This document shows, piece by piece, positions 1 to 7,905 of a stretch of 28,472 bases of DNA (the first letter of the stretch is position 1; each line of letters begins with the position of its first letter). Origin of the DNA: Candidatus Micrarchaeia archaeon. GTDB lineage: Archaea; Micrarchaeota; Micrarchaeia; Anstonellales; JAHKLY01. Below the pieces are notes generated by a model, which did no database searches, was not told the origin of the DNA, and saw nothing but the letters and a program-made list of their open reading frames with translations. Position numbers and translations under genes: made by a program. The stretch covers positions 1 to 28,472 of the forward strand of contig JBAZFO010000015.1 of NCBI GenBank assembly GCA_041653315.1. The letters are read 5' to 3'.

Positions 1-18
1 CATAACATTGAATTCCGT

Positions 19-396
19 CTAAGTAACATCATCTTGTAAATCTCCAAAAGTGAATGCTCTTCTTGGGGCTACTTCTAATGAACCTGTTGGAACATCACTC
101 CAAGTAACATCATCTTTATTTACTTGTCCTTGTACACATGCAACTCTTGTAATAGTAATAGGTTCACTTAATGAATGTTGGAATTGTCCATATACAATAC
201 CACTAGTATCCATAATAGGTGTTACTTCATTACATACAAATCCTGCTTCTTCAAATAAACATGATGGAGTTCCTTGTACATATCCACCAAGAATTATTAA
301 TAACAAAGCTAGGACAATTACAATTACTAATAATGCCCAACCATAAGTCATTAAATATTCCATGGCTGCCTGTCCTTTCTTATTTTTAATATCCAT
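19..396 (-). CDS. Class III signal-peptide pilin-like protein
   Basis: Probable structural subunit of an archaeal type IV pilus-like filament. The N-terminus carries a basic leader (MDIKNKKG) followed by QAAMEYL and a hydrophobic stretch at about residues 18-38. That is the archaeal prepilin layout, in which a FlaK/PibD/EppA-type peptidase would cut after Gly8 and leave Gln9 at the new N-terminus with Glu at mature position 5. The rest is a short, cysteine-containing, beta-rich-looking head. The ATG start is supported by GAGGTGA at 404-410 with a 7-base spacer. The gene lies 72 bases downstream of the GspF-like gene and has its own promoter. It ends at a TAG; the frame reads on openly past the stop for the 18 bases left in the window (TEFNVM), and 125 residues is short for these pilins, so a premature stop or readthrough is possible. 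No prepilin peptidase gene is visible in the window. Confidence 0.85.
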   Translation of the reverse strand: MDIKNKKGQAAMEYLMTYGWALLVIVIVLALLLIILGGYVQGTPSCLFEEAGFVCNEVTPIMDTSGIVYGQFQHSLSEPITITRVACVQGQVNKDDVTWSDVPTGSLEVAPRRAFTFGDLQDDVT

Positions 397-439
397 TTAT
401 TAATCACCTCAAATTTATTATTTAATAAATTTATATTCA

Positions 440-464
440 TATAACGAACACTACCTTTTTATAT
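440..464 (-). promoter_or_regulatory. Pilin promoter: TATA box plus TGTTCGTTATA element
   Basis: On the minus strand a TATA-like ATATAAAAA (456-464) is followed five bases later by TGTTCGTTATA (440-450). A start about 25 bases after the TATA box would leave a leader of roughly 35-40 bases that includes the GAGGTGA ribosome binding site of the pilin. The TGTTCG element recurs twice upstream of the surface-protein operon at 27638-27680. The promoter role is inferred from position. Confidence 0.5.
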
Positions 465-468
465 CTTT

Positions 469-1575
469 TTACCAAGTCAATGATCTTAATAAGGTAGTTA
501 AAACTGAACCAATTATGAAATAAATTACAATAGCAGCTACTAAAAGTAAGGGGAAAAACTTTAATCCTTCTTTTTTCTCCCCGTGTTGTATTACTCCAAT
601 TATTAAACTTGATAAAACTACTGTTAAAATTAATGTTGCTAAAGAAAATAAAAAGAATTCATCAGAGGTTACTGGAACTTCTGAAAATTTAAGTGAAGCA
701 AAATTTCCCATTGAACCTGCACCAGCATTATTAAATTCATTAACACCTGTTTGTGGAATTTGTTCAAATACTAATTCTAATCTTATTAATAACTGGTGTG
801 CAACTGCAAACAAGAATGGTGTTGCAACTGCTGCTGCAAATGCAATAAATATAACATACATTAATAATGAAGTTGAAATCTCTTTTTTAATTAATTGAGT
901 TTCTCTTGCTTCTTCTCCAGTTCTTTCTAATATGTTGGCTATCTCTCCACCAGAAGCCATACCTTGTTTTATTAATGAAATGGCCCTGTTTAATGACCTT
1001 GAAGCAAATCTTGCGCCTAATCTATCTAAGGCTTTATCTACTGGTTCTCCACCAAACGTTCTTCTTGCTACTAATTCAACTTCTGTTGATAATAAACCAA
1101 ATTCTGGTTTTGCAGCATACCAAAGTGCTTGATCAATATTCATTCCTCCCCTAACATTTGCTGCAGCCAATAATAGGAAATCTGGGAGTACTTCTTCCAT
1201 ATTTTTTCTTCTTGAATCTATTCTAAGCATTAAATAAACGTAATTTGCCATTATAGTTGCGATAGTCATAAGAATAAAAGAAAGTAATACTGAAAAAATG
1301 ATTAAAATCGGAACAAATAATGGAGATATAGTCTCACCATCAATTAATCCAGGAAGTATATAACCAAGAAAATTAATTAAATAGTTAAATGTTAAGTCAT
1401 TCCATAATAATAAAATAGATAATAAAATTGAAGATAGAACAACGAATACTACTAGAAATCCCATATATAATTCAGCAGACATATTAATACCTGATGAATC
1501 TAAGGTTTCAGCAGTACTTCTGATTTGTTTTCTTGTAAACAATCTTCCTATTTTTTCATACGGTGTTTTTACCAT
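469..1575 (-). CDS. Type II/IV secretion system F-family (GspF/TadC) membrane protein, second copy
   Basis: Inner-membrane platform protein of a type IV pilus-like assembly machine, expected to sit under the filament and couple to the secretion ATPase. Hydrophobic segments lie at about residues 37-60 and 90-115, then a cytoplasmic T2SSF-like domain at about 130-235 (with Pro-Asp-Phe-Leu-Leu-Leu-Ala-Ala and the Gly-Gly-Glu-Ile-Ala turn typical of the family), then segments at about 238-262, 308-330 and 335-365. It is the last gene of the ATPase operon, 9 bases after the preceding GspF-like gene, with AGTGAT just upstream of the ATG. Archaeal pilus systems often carry one fused or two separate F-domain proteins; here two separate genes are visible. 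Whether it makes an adhesion pilus or secretes a substrate cannot be told from sequence. Confidence 0.85.
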   Translation of the reverse strand: MVKTPYEKIGRLFTRKQIRSTAETLDSSGINMSAELYMGFLVVFVVLSSILLSILLLWNDLTFNYLINFLGYILPGLIDGETISPLFVPILIIFSVLLSFILMTIATIMANYVYLMLRIDSRRKNMEEVLPDFLLLAAANVRGGMNIDQALWYAAKPEFGLLSTEVELVARRTFGGEPVDKALDRLGARFASRSLNRAISLIKQGMASGGEIANILERTGEEARETQLIKKEISTSLLMYVIFIAFAAAVATPFLFAVAHQLLIRLELVFEQIPQTGVNEFNNAGAGSMGNFASLKFSEVPVTSDEFFLFSLATLILTVVLSSLIIGVIQHGEKKEGLKFFPLLLVAAIVIYFIIGSVLTTLLRSLTW

Positions 1576-1584
1576 TTTATCACT

Positions 1585-2487
1585 TTAAGTTAATTCAAAT
1601 CTTGGTCTTGATGACTCCATTACAGATACAAATGAAAATTGTACTGCAACAATTAATAAAAATATTAAAGGTAATAGGAACGGGGCAATCTCCATAGCTG
1701 CTTCTCCAGCAAATGCCAAAATAACTATAATAAATACTACACCTAATGAAGGGAATATAATTCCAAAAAGCATAAAGAACATACTTAATGGATTTAATTT
1801 TTGTCCATATGCTTTTAGACTGATTACTTGTTCCTTTGCTATATTTTCTAAAACAGAATCTAATGCATCAGCAATATCTGATCCAGATACAATTGCATTA
1901 ACCATTTGTAATAATACCCTATTAAAATATTTAGAAGGGCAATTTGAACCTGCTTCTCTTAAAGCAGCAGTTTCTGGTTTTCCTAAACTTATATCTTCTA
2001 TTATTTTATTAAATTCTTCACTTACTGCTCCATAACCTTCAGTAACACCAACCATTGCATCAAAAAAAGGTATTCCTGATTTTAAAGCAATAACTATATG
2101 CCTTCCTGCAAAAACAACATCTTGGTCAATTTTTCTTGCTCTTTGGAGCATTTTTATTGAAGGTAAAGACATCCAAAAGAAAAACATTAGTATGAAAACA
2201 AGTATCCAAATTGGTATTAAATATAATAATTGAAGTTCTAAAGTATAAAAAATTGCAAATAAAGCAATTAAAATAACTAAAGAATAAATAAGTGAGGTTA
2301 CTAAAACTTTTTTAACAAATTTACCAGGGTCAGTTTCCATTCTTGCCATTCTTAATTTTTGTTCTAAATTTGGAAAATATTCTGCAATAGAATTAGCGAT
2401 TTTTCCATTATTTCCAGGAGTATCTATTTTTTTTCTTCTAATAGGTTTTGAAATAAGTGGATGAGATGCTATTTTTTCTTCTTTCAT
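1585..2487 (-). CDS. Type II/IV secretion system F-family (GspF/TadC) membrane protein, first copy
   Basis: Second platform component of the same pilus-like machine. A basic, soluble N-terminus (about 1-65) precedes two adjacent hydrophobic segments at about 65-108, a cytoplasmic helical F domain at about 110-225, and paired hydrophobic segments near 228-260 and 265-292. The phrase ALKSGIPFFDAMVGV and the conserved Gly-Ser-Asp-Ile-Ala-Asp-Ala match the helical-bundle signature of T2SSF. The ATG overlaps the stop of the upstream coiled-coil gene by four bases (ATGA), and AGGTAGAT lies upstream, so translation is probably coupled. With 300 residues it is shorter than the other F-domain protein, mainly because it lacks the long loop between the last membrane segments. 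Confidence 0.85.
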   Translation of the reverse strand: MKEEKIASHPLISKPIRRKKIDTPGNNGKIANSIAEYFPNLEQKLRMARMETDPGKFVKKVLVTSLIYSLVILIALFAIFYTLELQLLYLIPIWILVFILMFFFWMSLPSIKMLQRARKIDQDVVFAGRHIVIALKSGIPFFDAMVGVTEGYGAVSEEFNKIIEDISLGKPETAALREAGSNCPSKYFNRVLLQMVNAIVSGSDIADALDSVLENIAKEQVISLKAYGQKLNPLSMFFMLFGIIFPSLGVVFIIVILAFAGEAAMEIAPFLLPLIFLLIVAVQFSFVSVMESSRPRFELT

Positions 2488-3074
2488 TTTTTATCTACCT
2501 TTTTGTCTATAAATTCTTCAAATGGGTTTTCTTCTTTTATGATATACTGAATTAATTCTTCACATATACCTTTGTTTTTTGCCATTTCTTTTCTGACTTC
2601 GTATCTAAAATTTTCTGAATTTATCATATTAGAATTGAATTGATCATACAATTCTCTTATATTTTCACGTGCATAAGATATTAAAATATAATCTCTTAAT
2701 GTGTTTATCTCTTCAATTGCTTTCATTTGGTCTTCTCTGCTCATTTTTTCAATTTTTTCTGTTCTTTCAAATTTTGTTTCAGTAGTTCTTGATTTTTTTT
2801 CTTTCATTTGTTTCATAACATCTTCGACTTCTGTATTTGAAGATGTATCTTTTAATATTTTTTTTGTATAAGTTTTTGCTGCTATCATCTTTTCTACTTT
2901 TTGTAGTTCAGTTATCATTTGTTCGAATGTTAAATCATTTATTTTTGTTTTTATTGGTTTTTCAAGTTTGGTTTCTTTAATTTCATATTCTCTTATTTTT
3001 GATTTTTTTAGATTATTCTCATATTTAAGAATTTCATCTTTTAAATTATTAAATTCTTTTGAGTTTTCAATCAT
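2484..3074 (-). CDS. Unrecognised soluble helical protein inside the pilus operon
   Basis: I do not recognise this family. The 196 residues are highly charged, Lys/Glu-rich and almost entirely compatible with alpha helix or coiled coil, with no signal peptide, membrane segment or cysteine-rich motif. A central block at about 75-125 is especially basic/acidic, followed by a more ordered-looking helical C-terminal half (EEINTLRDYILISYARENIR). The ATG overlaps the end of the ATPase gene by eight bases and its stop overlaps the next GspF-like gene by four, so it is translationally locked between ATPase and platform genes. By position it is likely to be a cytoplasmic adaptor or regulator of the assembly machine, loosely comparable in place to archaellum accessory proteins, but that is inference. 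Confidence 0.7.
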   Translation of the reverse strand: MIENSKEFNNLKDEILKYENNLKKSKIREYEIKETKLEKPIKTKINDLTFEQMITELQKVEKMIAAKTYTKKILKDTSSNTEVEDVMKQMKEKKSRTTETKFERTEKIEKMSREDQMKAIEEINTLRDYILISYARENIRELYDQFNSNMINSENFRYEVRKEMAKNKGICEELIQYIIKEENPFEEFIDKKVDKK

Positions 3075-4632
3075 ATTCGAACGCCCATTTTTTCTCCTTT
3101 TTTACGTATTCAAGGACTTTTTCTGGCTCTTTGTAATATTTTGCCACAATATGTCCAACTTCATCTACTTTTATATAATTATTTTTACTCATCCATTCTA
3201 TTACTGATGCTTTTTCATCAACGTCTTTTTCAATTTCTTTTATGCTCATTCCTGCATATAATTGTAAAGTATTTGCTATAGAAATAGTTTTTCCAACTTC
3301 CATTAGTTTATCTGTTTTTATATCCCATTTATGAAGCATATTCAATTCTCCACTTTTCATTACTTCTGCAAATTCTAAAGTTCTTCTTATTCCGAATCTT
3401 CTATGTCTAAATTGTACTATTACACCAGCTAATGCATCAAGAACTGCGGGAGGTACATTTATTGGTGGATTTACCATTCTTGTAATTGTTTCTTCAGCAT
3501 TATCTGCGTGAATAGTTGCATATACTGAATGTCCAGTATGCATTGCTTCAAACATAACTTCTGCTTCTTTTTGTCTTCTTACTTCTCCAACAATTATTCT
3601 ATCTGGTCTTTGTCTTAATGCATTGACCATTAAATCAAGCATTGTTATTTCTCCTTTTCCTTCTGGATTTGGTTCTCTAGTACTCATAGGTATCCAATGT
3701 AAGAAAGAGGGTAAAGTTAATTCTCTTGTATCTTCAATTGATACAATTCTTTGATTTGGGGGGATAAATGCTGCTAATGCATTTAAAAATGAGGTTTTAC
3801 CAGATGCAGTTCCACCTGCGATTATTAAAGATAATTCATTTTGTATACATAACCATAGTAAACCAGCCAATTTAGGAGAAATGCATTTTGTATTTACAAA
3901 TAAAGGCATAGTCCATGGATTTTTTGAGAATTTTCTTATTGTTATTGTATTACCAAATGATGAAACTGGAGATAATGTTGCATTAACCCTGTCTCCTGTT
4001 TGTAAATGGGCATCTAATAAGGGATTTAAAATATTAATCTGTTTTCCAACTTTTCTAGCAATCATTGCTGCATAATCATAAATAGATTCTTCATTTTTTA
4101 TTTTTACATTACTTTTTAACCAGCCAAATCTTTTATGATAAACCCAAACTGGATCTTCAGCAGAATTGATTACTACTTCTTCTAAATTTTCGTCGTGCAT
4201 AGGAATTTCTAAATCACCCAAACCTAAGGTGTTTTGAATTAAATATGAAGCTAAAACTTGTTTAGTTTCTGGTGTTAAAGAAGGAAAATGTTTATCTAAT
4301 AAACTTAGTGCTTTAGTATTAAATTTGCTTTTAACTTGTTCTGCTTTTTTTGGATCTATTAATTCAGAGATATCTAATTTAACATCTGTAACTAATTCTC
4401 CTTTTAATGTATTTAAAATTATTTTTGTTCCTTCTGCTAATCCAGGAATTGTTACAATATAGTGTGGAACATAATCGTTTGTGTCTAAAATTTTTATATT
4501 TACAGGTATATTTTCACTTTTAAAAAAATAAGAATCTATAACACCGCCTTGCGCTGAGGATCTTAATTGTTCAATACTATTTGAAACAGGTTTTAACGGA
4601 CTTTCTGTTTTTATTTCTTTTTTATCTGCCAT
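3067..4632 (-). CDS. Type II/IV secretion system ATPase (GspE/TadA/FlaI/VirB11 family)
   Basis: Hexameric motor ATPase predicted to power pilus assembly or secretion at the cytoplasmic face of the membrane. A variable N-terminal domain (about 1-240) is followed by the RecA-like core. Visible motifs are Walker A GGTASGKTS (about 273-281), an Asp box RIVSIEDTRE (295-304), Walker B RIIVGEVR (345-352) and a His box around 361-377 ending YATIHAD. All catalytic motifs look intact, and 521 residues is normal for archaeal members. It is the first gene of a four-gene minus-strand operon and precedes a coiled-coil protein and two GspF-like proteins. The ATG has GGTGG three to four bases upstream and a TATA box at 4681-4688. 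Pili, archaella and secretion cannot be separated on the ATPase alone; the adjacent non-archaellin pilin favours a pilus-like system. Confidence 0.95.
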   Translation of the reverse strand: MADKKEIKTESPLKPVSNSIEQLRSSAQGGVIDSYFFKSENIPVNIKILDTNDYVPHYIVTIPGLAEGTKIILNTLKGELVTDVKLDISELIDPKKAEQVKSKFNTKALSLLDKHFPSLTPETKQVLASYLIQNTLGLGDLEIPMHDENLEEVVINSAEDPVWVYHKRFGWLKSNVKIKNEESIYDYAAMIARKVGKQINILNPLLDAHLQTGDRVNATLSPVSSFGNTITIRKFSKNPWTMPLFVNTKCISPKLAGLLWLCIQNELSLIIAGGTASGKTSFLNALAAFIPPNQRIVSIEDTRELTLPSFLHWIPMSTREPNPEGKGEITMLDLMVNALRQRPDRIIVGEVRRQKEAEVMFEAMHTGHSVYATIHADNAEETITRMVNPPINVPPAVLDALAGVIVQFRHRRFGIRRTLEFAEVMKSGELNMLHKWDIKTDKLMEVGKTISIANTLQLYAGMSIKEIEKDVDEKASVIEWMSKNNYIKVDEVGHIVAKYYKEPEKVLEYVKKEKKWAFEYD

Positions 4633-4680
4633 TTAACCACCAGTTTTTATTCTATTTAATATAAAATTATAAACACAATG

Positions 4681-4688
4681 TATTTAAA
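4681..4688 (-). promoter_or_regulatory. TATA box of the pilus ATPase operon
   Basis: On the minus strand TTTAAATA lies about 49-56 bases upstream of the ATPase ATG in an 81-base gap. A transcription start near 4656 would give a leader of about 24 bases carrying the GGTGG site. This is the only good promoter candidate for the four-gene run. Confidence 0.45.
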
Positions 4689-4713
4689 GACTTTCTTATA
4701 TTTTGGGTAGATA

Positions 4714-6393
4714 TTATTTTTCCCACATTTCTTTAATTAAATCTCTTAATTCTTGTCTTTTTTTATGTAATATTTTTTCTTCTGTTTTAGTTAATTCTAT
4801 ATTTTCTCCAATTTCTTTTATTTCTTTATTAGATTCTATAGAATCCAAACGTTTTTTAGGTATTTTTAATAAATCGATTTTCCTTTCTAAAATAGATAAT
4901 TCAGTTATTAATTTATTCTTCATTTCTCTTAATTCCCTCACTTTTAAGAAGATATGGTCTATTTTATTTTTTTCGTTTATAATATTTTCATATTTTTCAA
5001 TTATTTTTTCTATTTTATCAATTTCTTGTCTTATTAAATTTTTGTTTAATTCAAGCTCTTTATTTATTTTTTCAGTTTCTTCTTCTGTTTTTTGTTTATC
5101 TTCTAAATATTGTTTTTTCAAATTTTCCATTCTTTTGTAATAAAAAAAGACAGTTTCTTTTAATTGAATATATTCAGAATTGTATTTTTTTAATGGAGTT
5201 GTAGAACTTTCAATCTCCTTTAATAATTCTTCTGATTTTTTAATTAAATTTGTTTTTTGTGTTTTTATTTCAATTTGAATTTTATCAATTTCTTTTAATT
5301 TTTCTTTACTATTTTTTTTAATTTCCCCAATTTCTTCCAGATTTTTTATTATTTTGTTAAATTCTTTTACATTGTTATCAAATGTTTTTTGTCTTTGTTC
5401 TAATGTTTCTAAAAGTATTTTTTCTTCTTTTCCTTCATTTTTTATATTTTCATTTAATTCTTTTAATACCTTTATTTTATTGTTTATTTCTAAATCTATT
5501 TTTTTAATTTGTTCTTTTATTTCTGGAATTGTTCCTTCTACTTTTTCTAAATTTTTAATTAAATCTTCAATATTTCCATTTTTAATTTCATCTAGCTTTT
5601 TTTGTTTTGTTTTTATCTCTTCTATCTGTTTTTCAAAATATTGTGAAATTTTTTCTATTTTTCCTTTCTCTTCTTTGAGTATAGAAATATTTTTTTCAAT
5701 TTCTGTAATTTTTAAAAATAATTTTTTATGTTCCTCAATTTGTTTTTCTAACTCTTCTACTTTTGTTAATGAATCATTAATTTTATTTGTTAAATTTAAT
5801 TCTGTTCCTTTAATTTCTTTTAATTCATTCATTTCTTCGTTTGTTTTTTTCAATTTTTCATATAATTCTTTCCATTCATTTTCTTTTTTTATCAAATGCT
5901 CAGAAAAAGAGTCTGTATTTAATTTAGATTCTTCTAGTTTTAATTTGTTTTTTTGTGATATTTCATCTATAGCAAATTCTAATTCTTTAATTTTATTTGC
6001 TTTTTTTTGGATTTCAATTATTTTAGGATCAAATATATCTATTATATTTTTAAATTCTTTTTCAAGATTTTCCATTTCCTCAGAATTTTGATTAATTTTT
6101 TGTTTTATTTCTTCAATTTTTTGTTTTAAATTTTCTTTTTGTGTTTTAATATCTCCAATTTTTTGGATTATTTTACCTTCAGCCCCTTTAATCCAAATAA
6201 GATATATTTTTGTAAAACGATACTCAATGTTTATTATCCCTTCATTTTCTAATGCTTGGCCCCAGGTTTCTATTGTTTTAAATGGGATGTCTAATATTTT
6301 AGAAGCTTCTTCTAATTCTATTTTCCCTTTTTCTTGTACTAATTTTATAAGTGAATCAACACCTGTACTTATTAGAAGTTCATCAATACCCAT
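4714..6393 (-). CDS. Long coiled-coil protein with N-terminal winged helix
   Basis: Family not recognised. The first 70 or so residues read as a winged helix-turn-helix (two helices around EEASKILDIPFKTIETWGQAL, then a strand pair ending in IINIEYR). The remaining residues, about 80-545, are a nearly unbroken Lys/Glu/Ile/Leu coiled coil with no signal peptide or membrane segment, so the product should be an extended cytoplasmic rod, perhaps membrane- or DNA-associated. I place the start at the second ATG (6391-6393), because it lies 27 bases from the centre of the TATA box at 6416-6424, as expected for a leaderless message. An upstream in-frame ATG at 6405 would add four residues but sits only 11 bases from that box. 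It is divergent from a four-repeat winged-helix protein and follows the pilus operon region, which suggests a joint role that is not proven. Confidence 0.75.
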   Translation of the reverse strand: MGIDELLISTGVDSLIKLVQEKGKIELEEASKILDIPFKTIETWGQALENEGIINIEYRFTKIYLIWIKGAEGKIIQKIGDIKTQKENLKQKIEEIKQKINQNSEEMENLEKEFKNIIDIFDPKIIEIQKKANKIKELEFAIDEISQKNKLKLEESKLNTDSFSEHLIKKENEWKELYEKLKKTNEEMNELKEIKGTELNLTNKINDSLTKVEELEKQIEEHKKLFLKITEIEKNISILKEEKGKIEKISQYFEKQIEEIKTKQKKLDEIKNGNIEDLIKNLEKVEGTIPEIKEQIKKIDLEINNKIKVLKELNENIKNEGKEEKILLETLEQRQKTFDNNVKEFNKIIKNLEEIGEIKKNSKEKLKEIDKIQIEIKTQKTNLIKKSEELLKEIESSTTPLKKYNSEYIQLKETVFFYYKRMENLKKQYLEDKQKTEEETEKINKELELNKNLIRQEIDKIEKIIEKYENIINEKNKIDHIFLKVRELREMKNKLITELSILERKIDLLKIPKKRLDSIESNKEIKEIGENIELTKTEEKILHKKRQELRDLIKEMWEK

Positions 6394-6415
6394 ATACAAT
6401 TCCATGATTTAAAGA

Positions 6416-6424
6416 CTTATAAAG
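6416..6424. promoter_or_regulatory. Shared symmetric TATA box of a divergent leaderless gene pair
   Basis: CTTATAAAG is close to palindromic, reading CTTTATAAG on the other strand. Its centre at 6420 is 26 bases from the plus-strand ATG at 6446 and 27 bases from the minus-strand ATG at 6393, the normal TATA-to-start spacing in archaea. No GGTG-type ribosome binding site precedes either gene. One box may therefore drive both genes. Confidence 0.55.
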
Positions 6425-6445
6425 ATTTCTATAATAATTATGTAT

Positions 6446-7753
6446 ATGGATGCGACAATAAAACGTAAAGATAGTGATCCACTTACTTCAATAAAAAATC
6501 AAAATTGGATAAGGAAAAAATTTGGAGAAATTGGGATCAAAGTTTATATTAATATAAAAAATCCAGTTTCTTTTGATAATTTAATTAATAAATTAGGAAT
6601 TACAAAAGAACAATTATTAGAAATGCTTCAAATTATGGAAAAGAAAGGGGTTATACATATAGAAGGCAAGTTAGATCTTCCATTAAATCAACCAGAGCCA
6701 ATTATTCAGAAAGAAGAAGTAAATAAATTAAAAGAAGAACCAGCAAAACAAATAAAAAAACCGCCAGTCTATCCAGTTGAAGAAGAAATTCAACAAAAAG
6801 ATGAAGAACAAGAACAAGAACAAGAAGAACCAATAGAACAAGAACCCATGGAAGAAGAACAAGAACAAGAAGAACAAGAACAAGAGGAACAAGAAGAACA
6901 AGAGGAACAAGAGGAACAAGAGGAACAAGAGATAATTGAAGAAGAACCAGAATTTAAACAACCACCAAAACCCCCACCAAGGGAAAAGAAAGCAACTTCA
7001 GATTTAACTCCTGTAGAACGTATTATATTTGATAAATTTGGAGATTCCGGAGTTAATGTGTATAAATTAATTGATGGTCAAAGAACTGCAGAAGAAATTC
7101 TTAAACAAACTGGAGTAACTGAGGTAAAATTAATTGAAATTTTAGAATTTTTAGATAAACAGGGAATAATTAAATTAGAAAAACCAAGTAAAGAGAAACA
7201 TCTTAAAAAATTAAATCCTTTGACTGAAATGGATATTCAAAGTAATGAAGTAAAAGATACAAAAGATAATGAAGAAGGGATTATTCCAATTGATATCCCT
7301 GTTAAATCAAAATTAAATTTTTCACAAAAATTAAAACTCGGACCTGAAGTAACTTTGAAATTTGGTTCAGATGGAACAAAAATTTATGATTTAATTGATG
7401 GTGAAAGAAATGTTATTGATCTAGCTATTGAAACACACATAAAATTAAATAAGGTAGATTTAATTATGGAATTTTTAAGTACAAAAGATGCTACGTTATT
7501 CAAACCAATGGAAAGAGAGCAAATTAGATATAAATACGGAGATGAAGGATTTGCAATTTATAAAAAATATGGAAGAGAAGGAATTTATGTTTATGAATTA
7601 ATTGGCAGAGTTCCATCATTTAAAGATATTGTGAATGAAACAGGAATTGAACCTGCAAAAGTTGTTGAAATTTTTATATTTATACACAATGTTTTGGATA
7701 TAGAATTACCTCTGACAAAACAAATGATGTATAAACAACTTGGAATTGTTTAA
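6446..7753 (+). CDS. Protein with four FGxxG winged-helix-like repeats and a Glu/Gln linker
   Basis: Family not recognised, but an internal repeat is clear. Four units of about 50 residues begin with an aromatic-Gly-x-x-Gly-x-x-(Val/Ile)-Tyr signature: near residues 26, 198, 306 and 366 (counting from the ATG at 6440). The following helices resemble a winged helix: TAEEILKQTGVTEVKLIEIL, then a strand such as GIIKLEK. Repeats 1 and 2 are separated by an acidic Glu/Gln tract at about 114-170 and a proline-rich patch. There is no signal peptide or membrane segment. The second helices are acidic to neutral, so these domains could bind proteins rather than DNA. The start at 6446 is chosen from the TATA spacing; an ATG six bases earlier is also in frame. 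It is divergent from the coiled-coil winged-helix gene and close to the pilus operon. Confidence 0.75.
   Translation: MDATIKRKDSDPLTSIKNQNWIRKKFGEIGIKVYINIKNPVSFDNLINKLGITKEQLLEMLQIMEKKGVIHIEGKLDLPLNQPEPIIQKEEVNKLKEEPAKQIKKPPVYPVEEEIQQKDEEQEQEQEEPIEQEPMEEEQEQEEQEQEEQEEQEEQEEQEEQEIIEEEPEFKQPPKPPPREKKATSDLTPVERIIFDKFGDSGVNVYKLIDGQRTAEEILKQTGVTEVKLIEILEFLDKQGIIKLEKPSKEKHLKKLNPLTEMDIQSNEVKDTKDNEEGIIPIDIPVKSKLNFSQKLKLGPEVTLKFGSDGTKIYDLIDGERNVIDLAIETHIKLNKVDLIMEFLSTKDATLFKPMEREQIRYKYGDEGFAIYKKYGREGIYVYELIGRVPSFKDIVNETGIEPAKVVEIFIFIHNVLDIELPLTKQMMYKQLGIV
6884..6928 (+). repeat. Tandem 9-base repeats encoding Glu-Glu-Gln
   Basis: Five tandem in-frame units of GAGGAACAA (the second is GAAGAACAA) encode (EEQ)5. 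They sit inside a wider purine-rich GAA/CAA tract that starts near 6803. Such a run is prone to slippage in whole codons, so the linker length of the winged-helix repeat protein probably varies between strains. Confidence 0.8.
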
Positions 7754-7905
7754 AATTAAATTTATCCTCGAAAGTTTTATTTGTGTTAGTAAATAATTCT
7801 TTGGTATTTTTTCCTCAGAACTAACAATATGCTTTTAAATCTTTTCTTTAAAATACATTAACCAGTTTCCAATAGAGTATTAAAAAGGCGATAAAGGTGG
7901 TTTAA

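Noticed and set aside
3067..4632. Archaellum motor FlaI/ArlI
   Set aside because: No archaellin or ArlC/D/E/F/G/H-type genes are nearby; the operon has two separate GspF-like proteins and a short non-archaellin pilin, which favours a pilus-like system.
5354..6091. Long plus-strand frame (about 245 codons), Ser/Phe-rich
   Set aside because: It is the antisense shadow of the Lys/Glu-rich coiled-coil gene; poly-Ser/Phe composition is what the complement of Lys/Glu codons gives. The same holds for the other long frames opposite coding genes.
7754..7905. Possible small RNA gene in the 152-base gap
   Set aside because: I see no C/D-box or tRNA-like pattern, only AT-rich promoter-like sequence and a weak 7-base inverted repeat.
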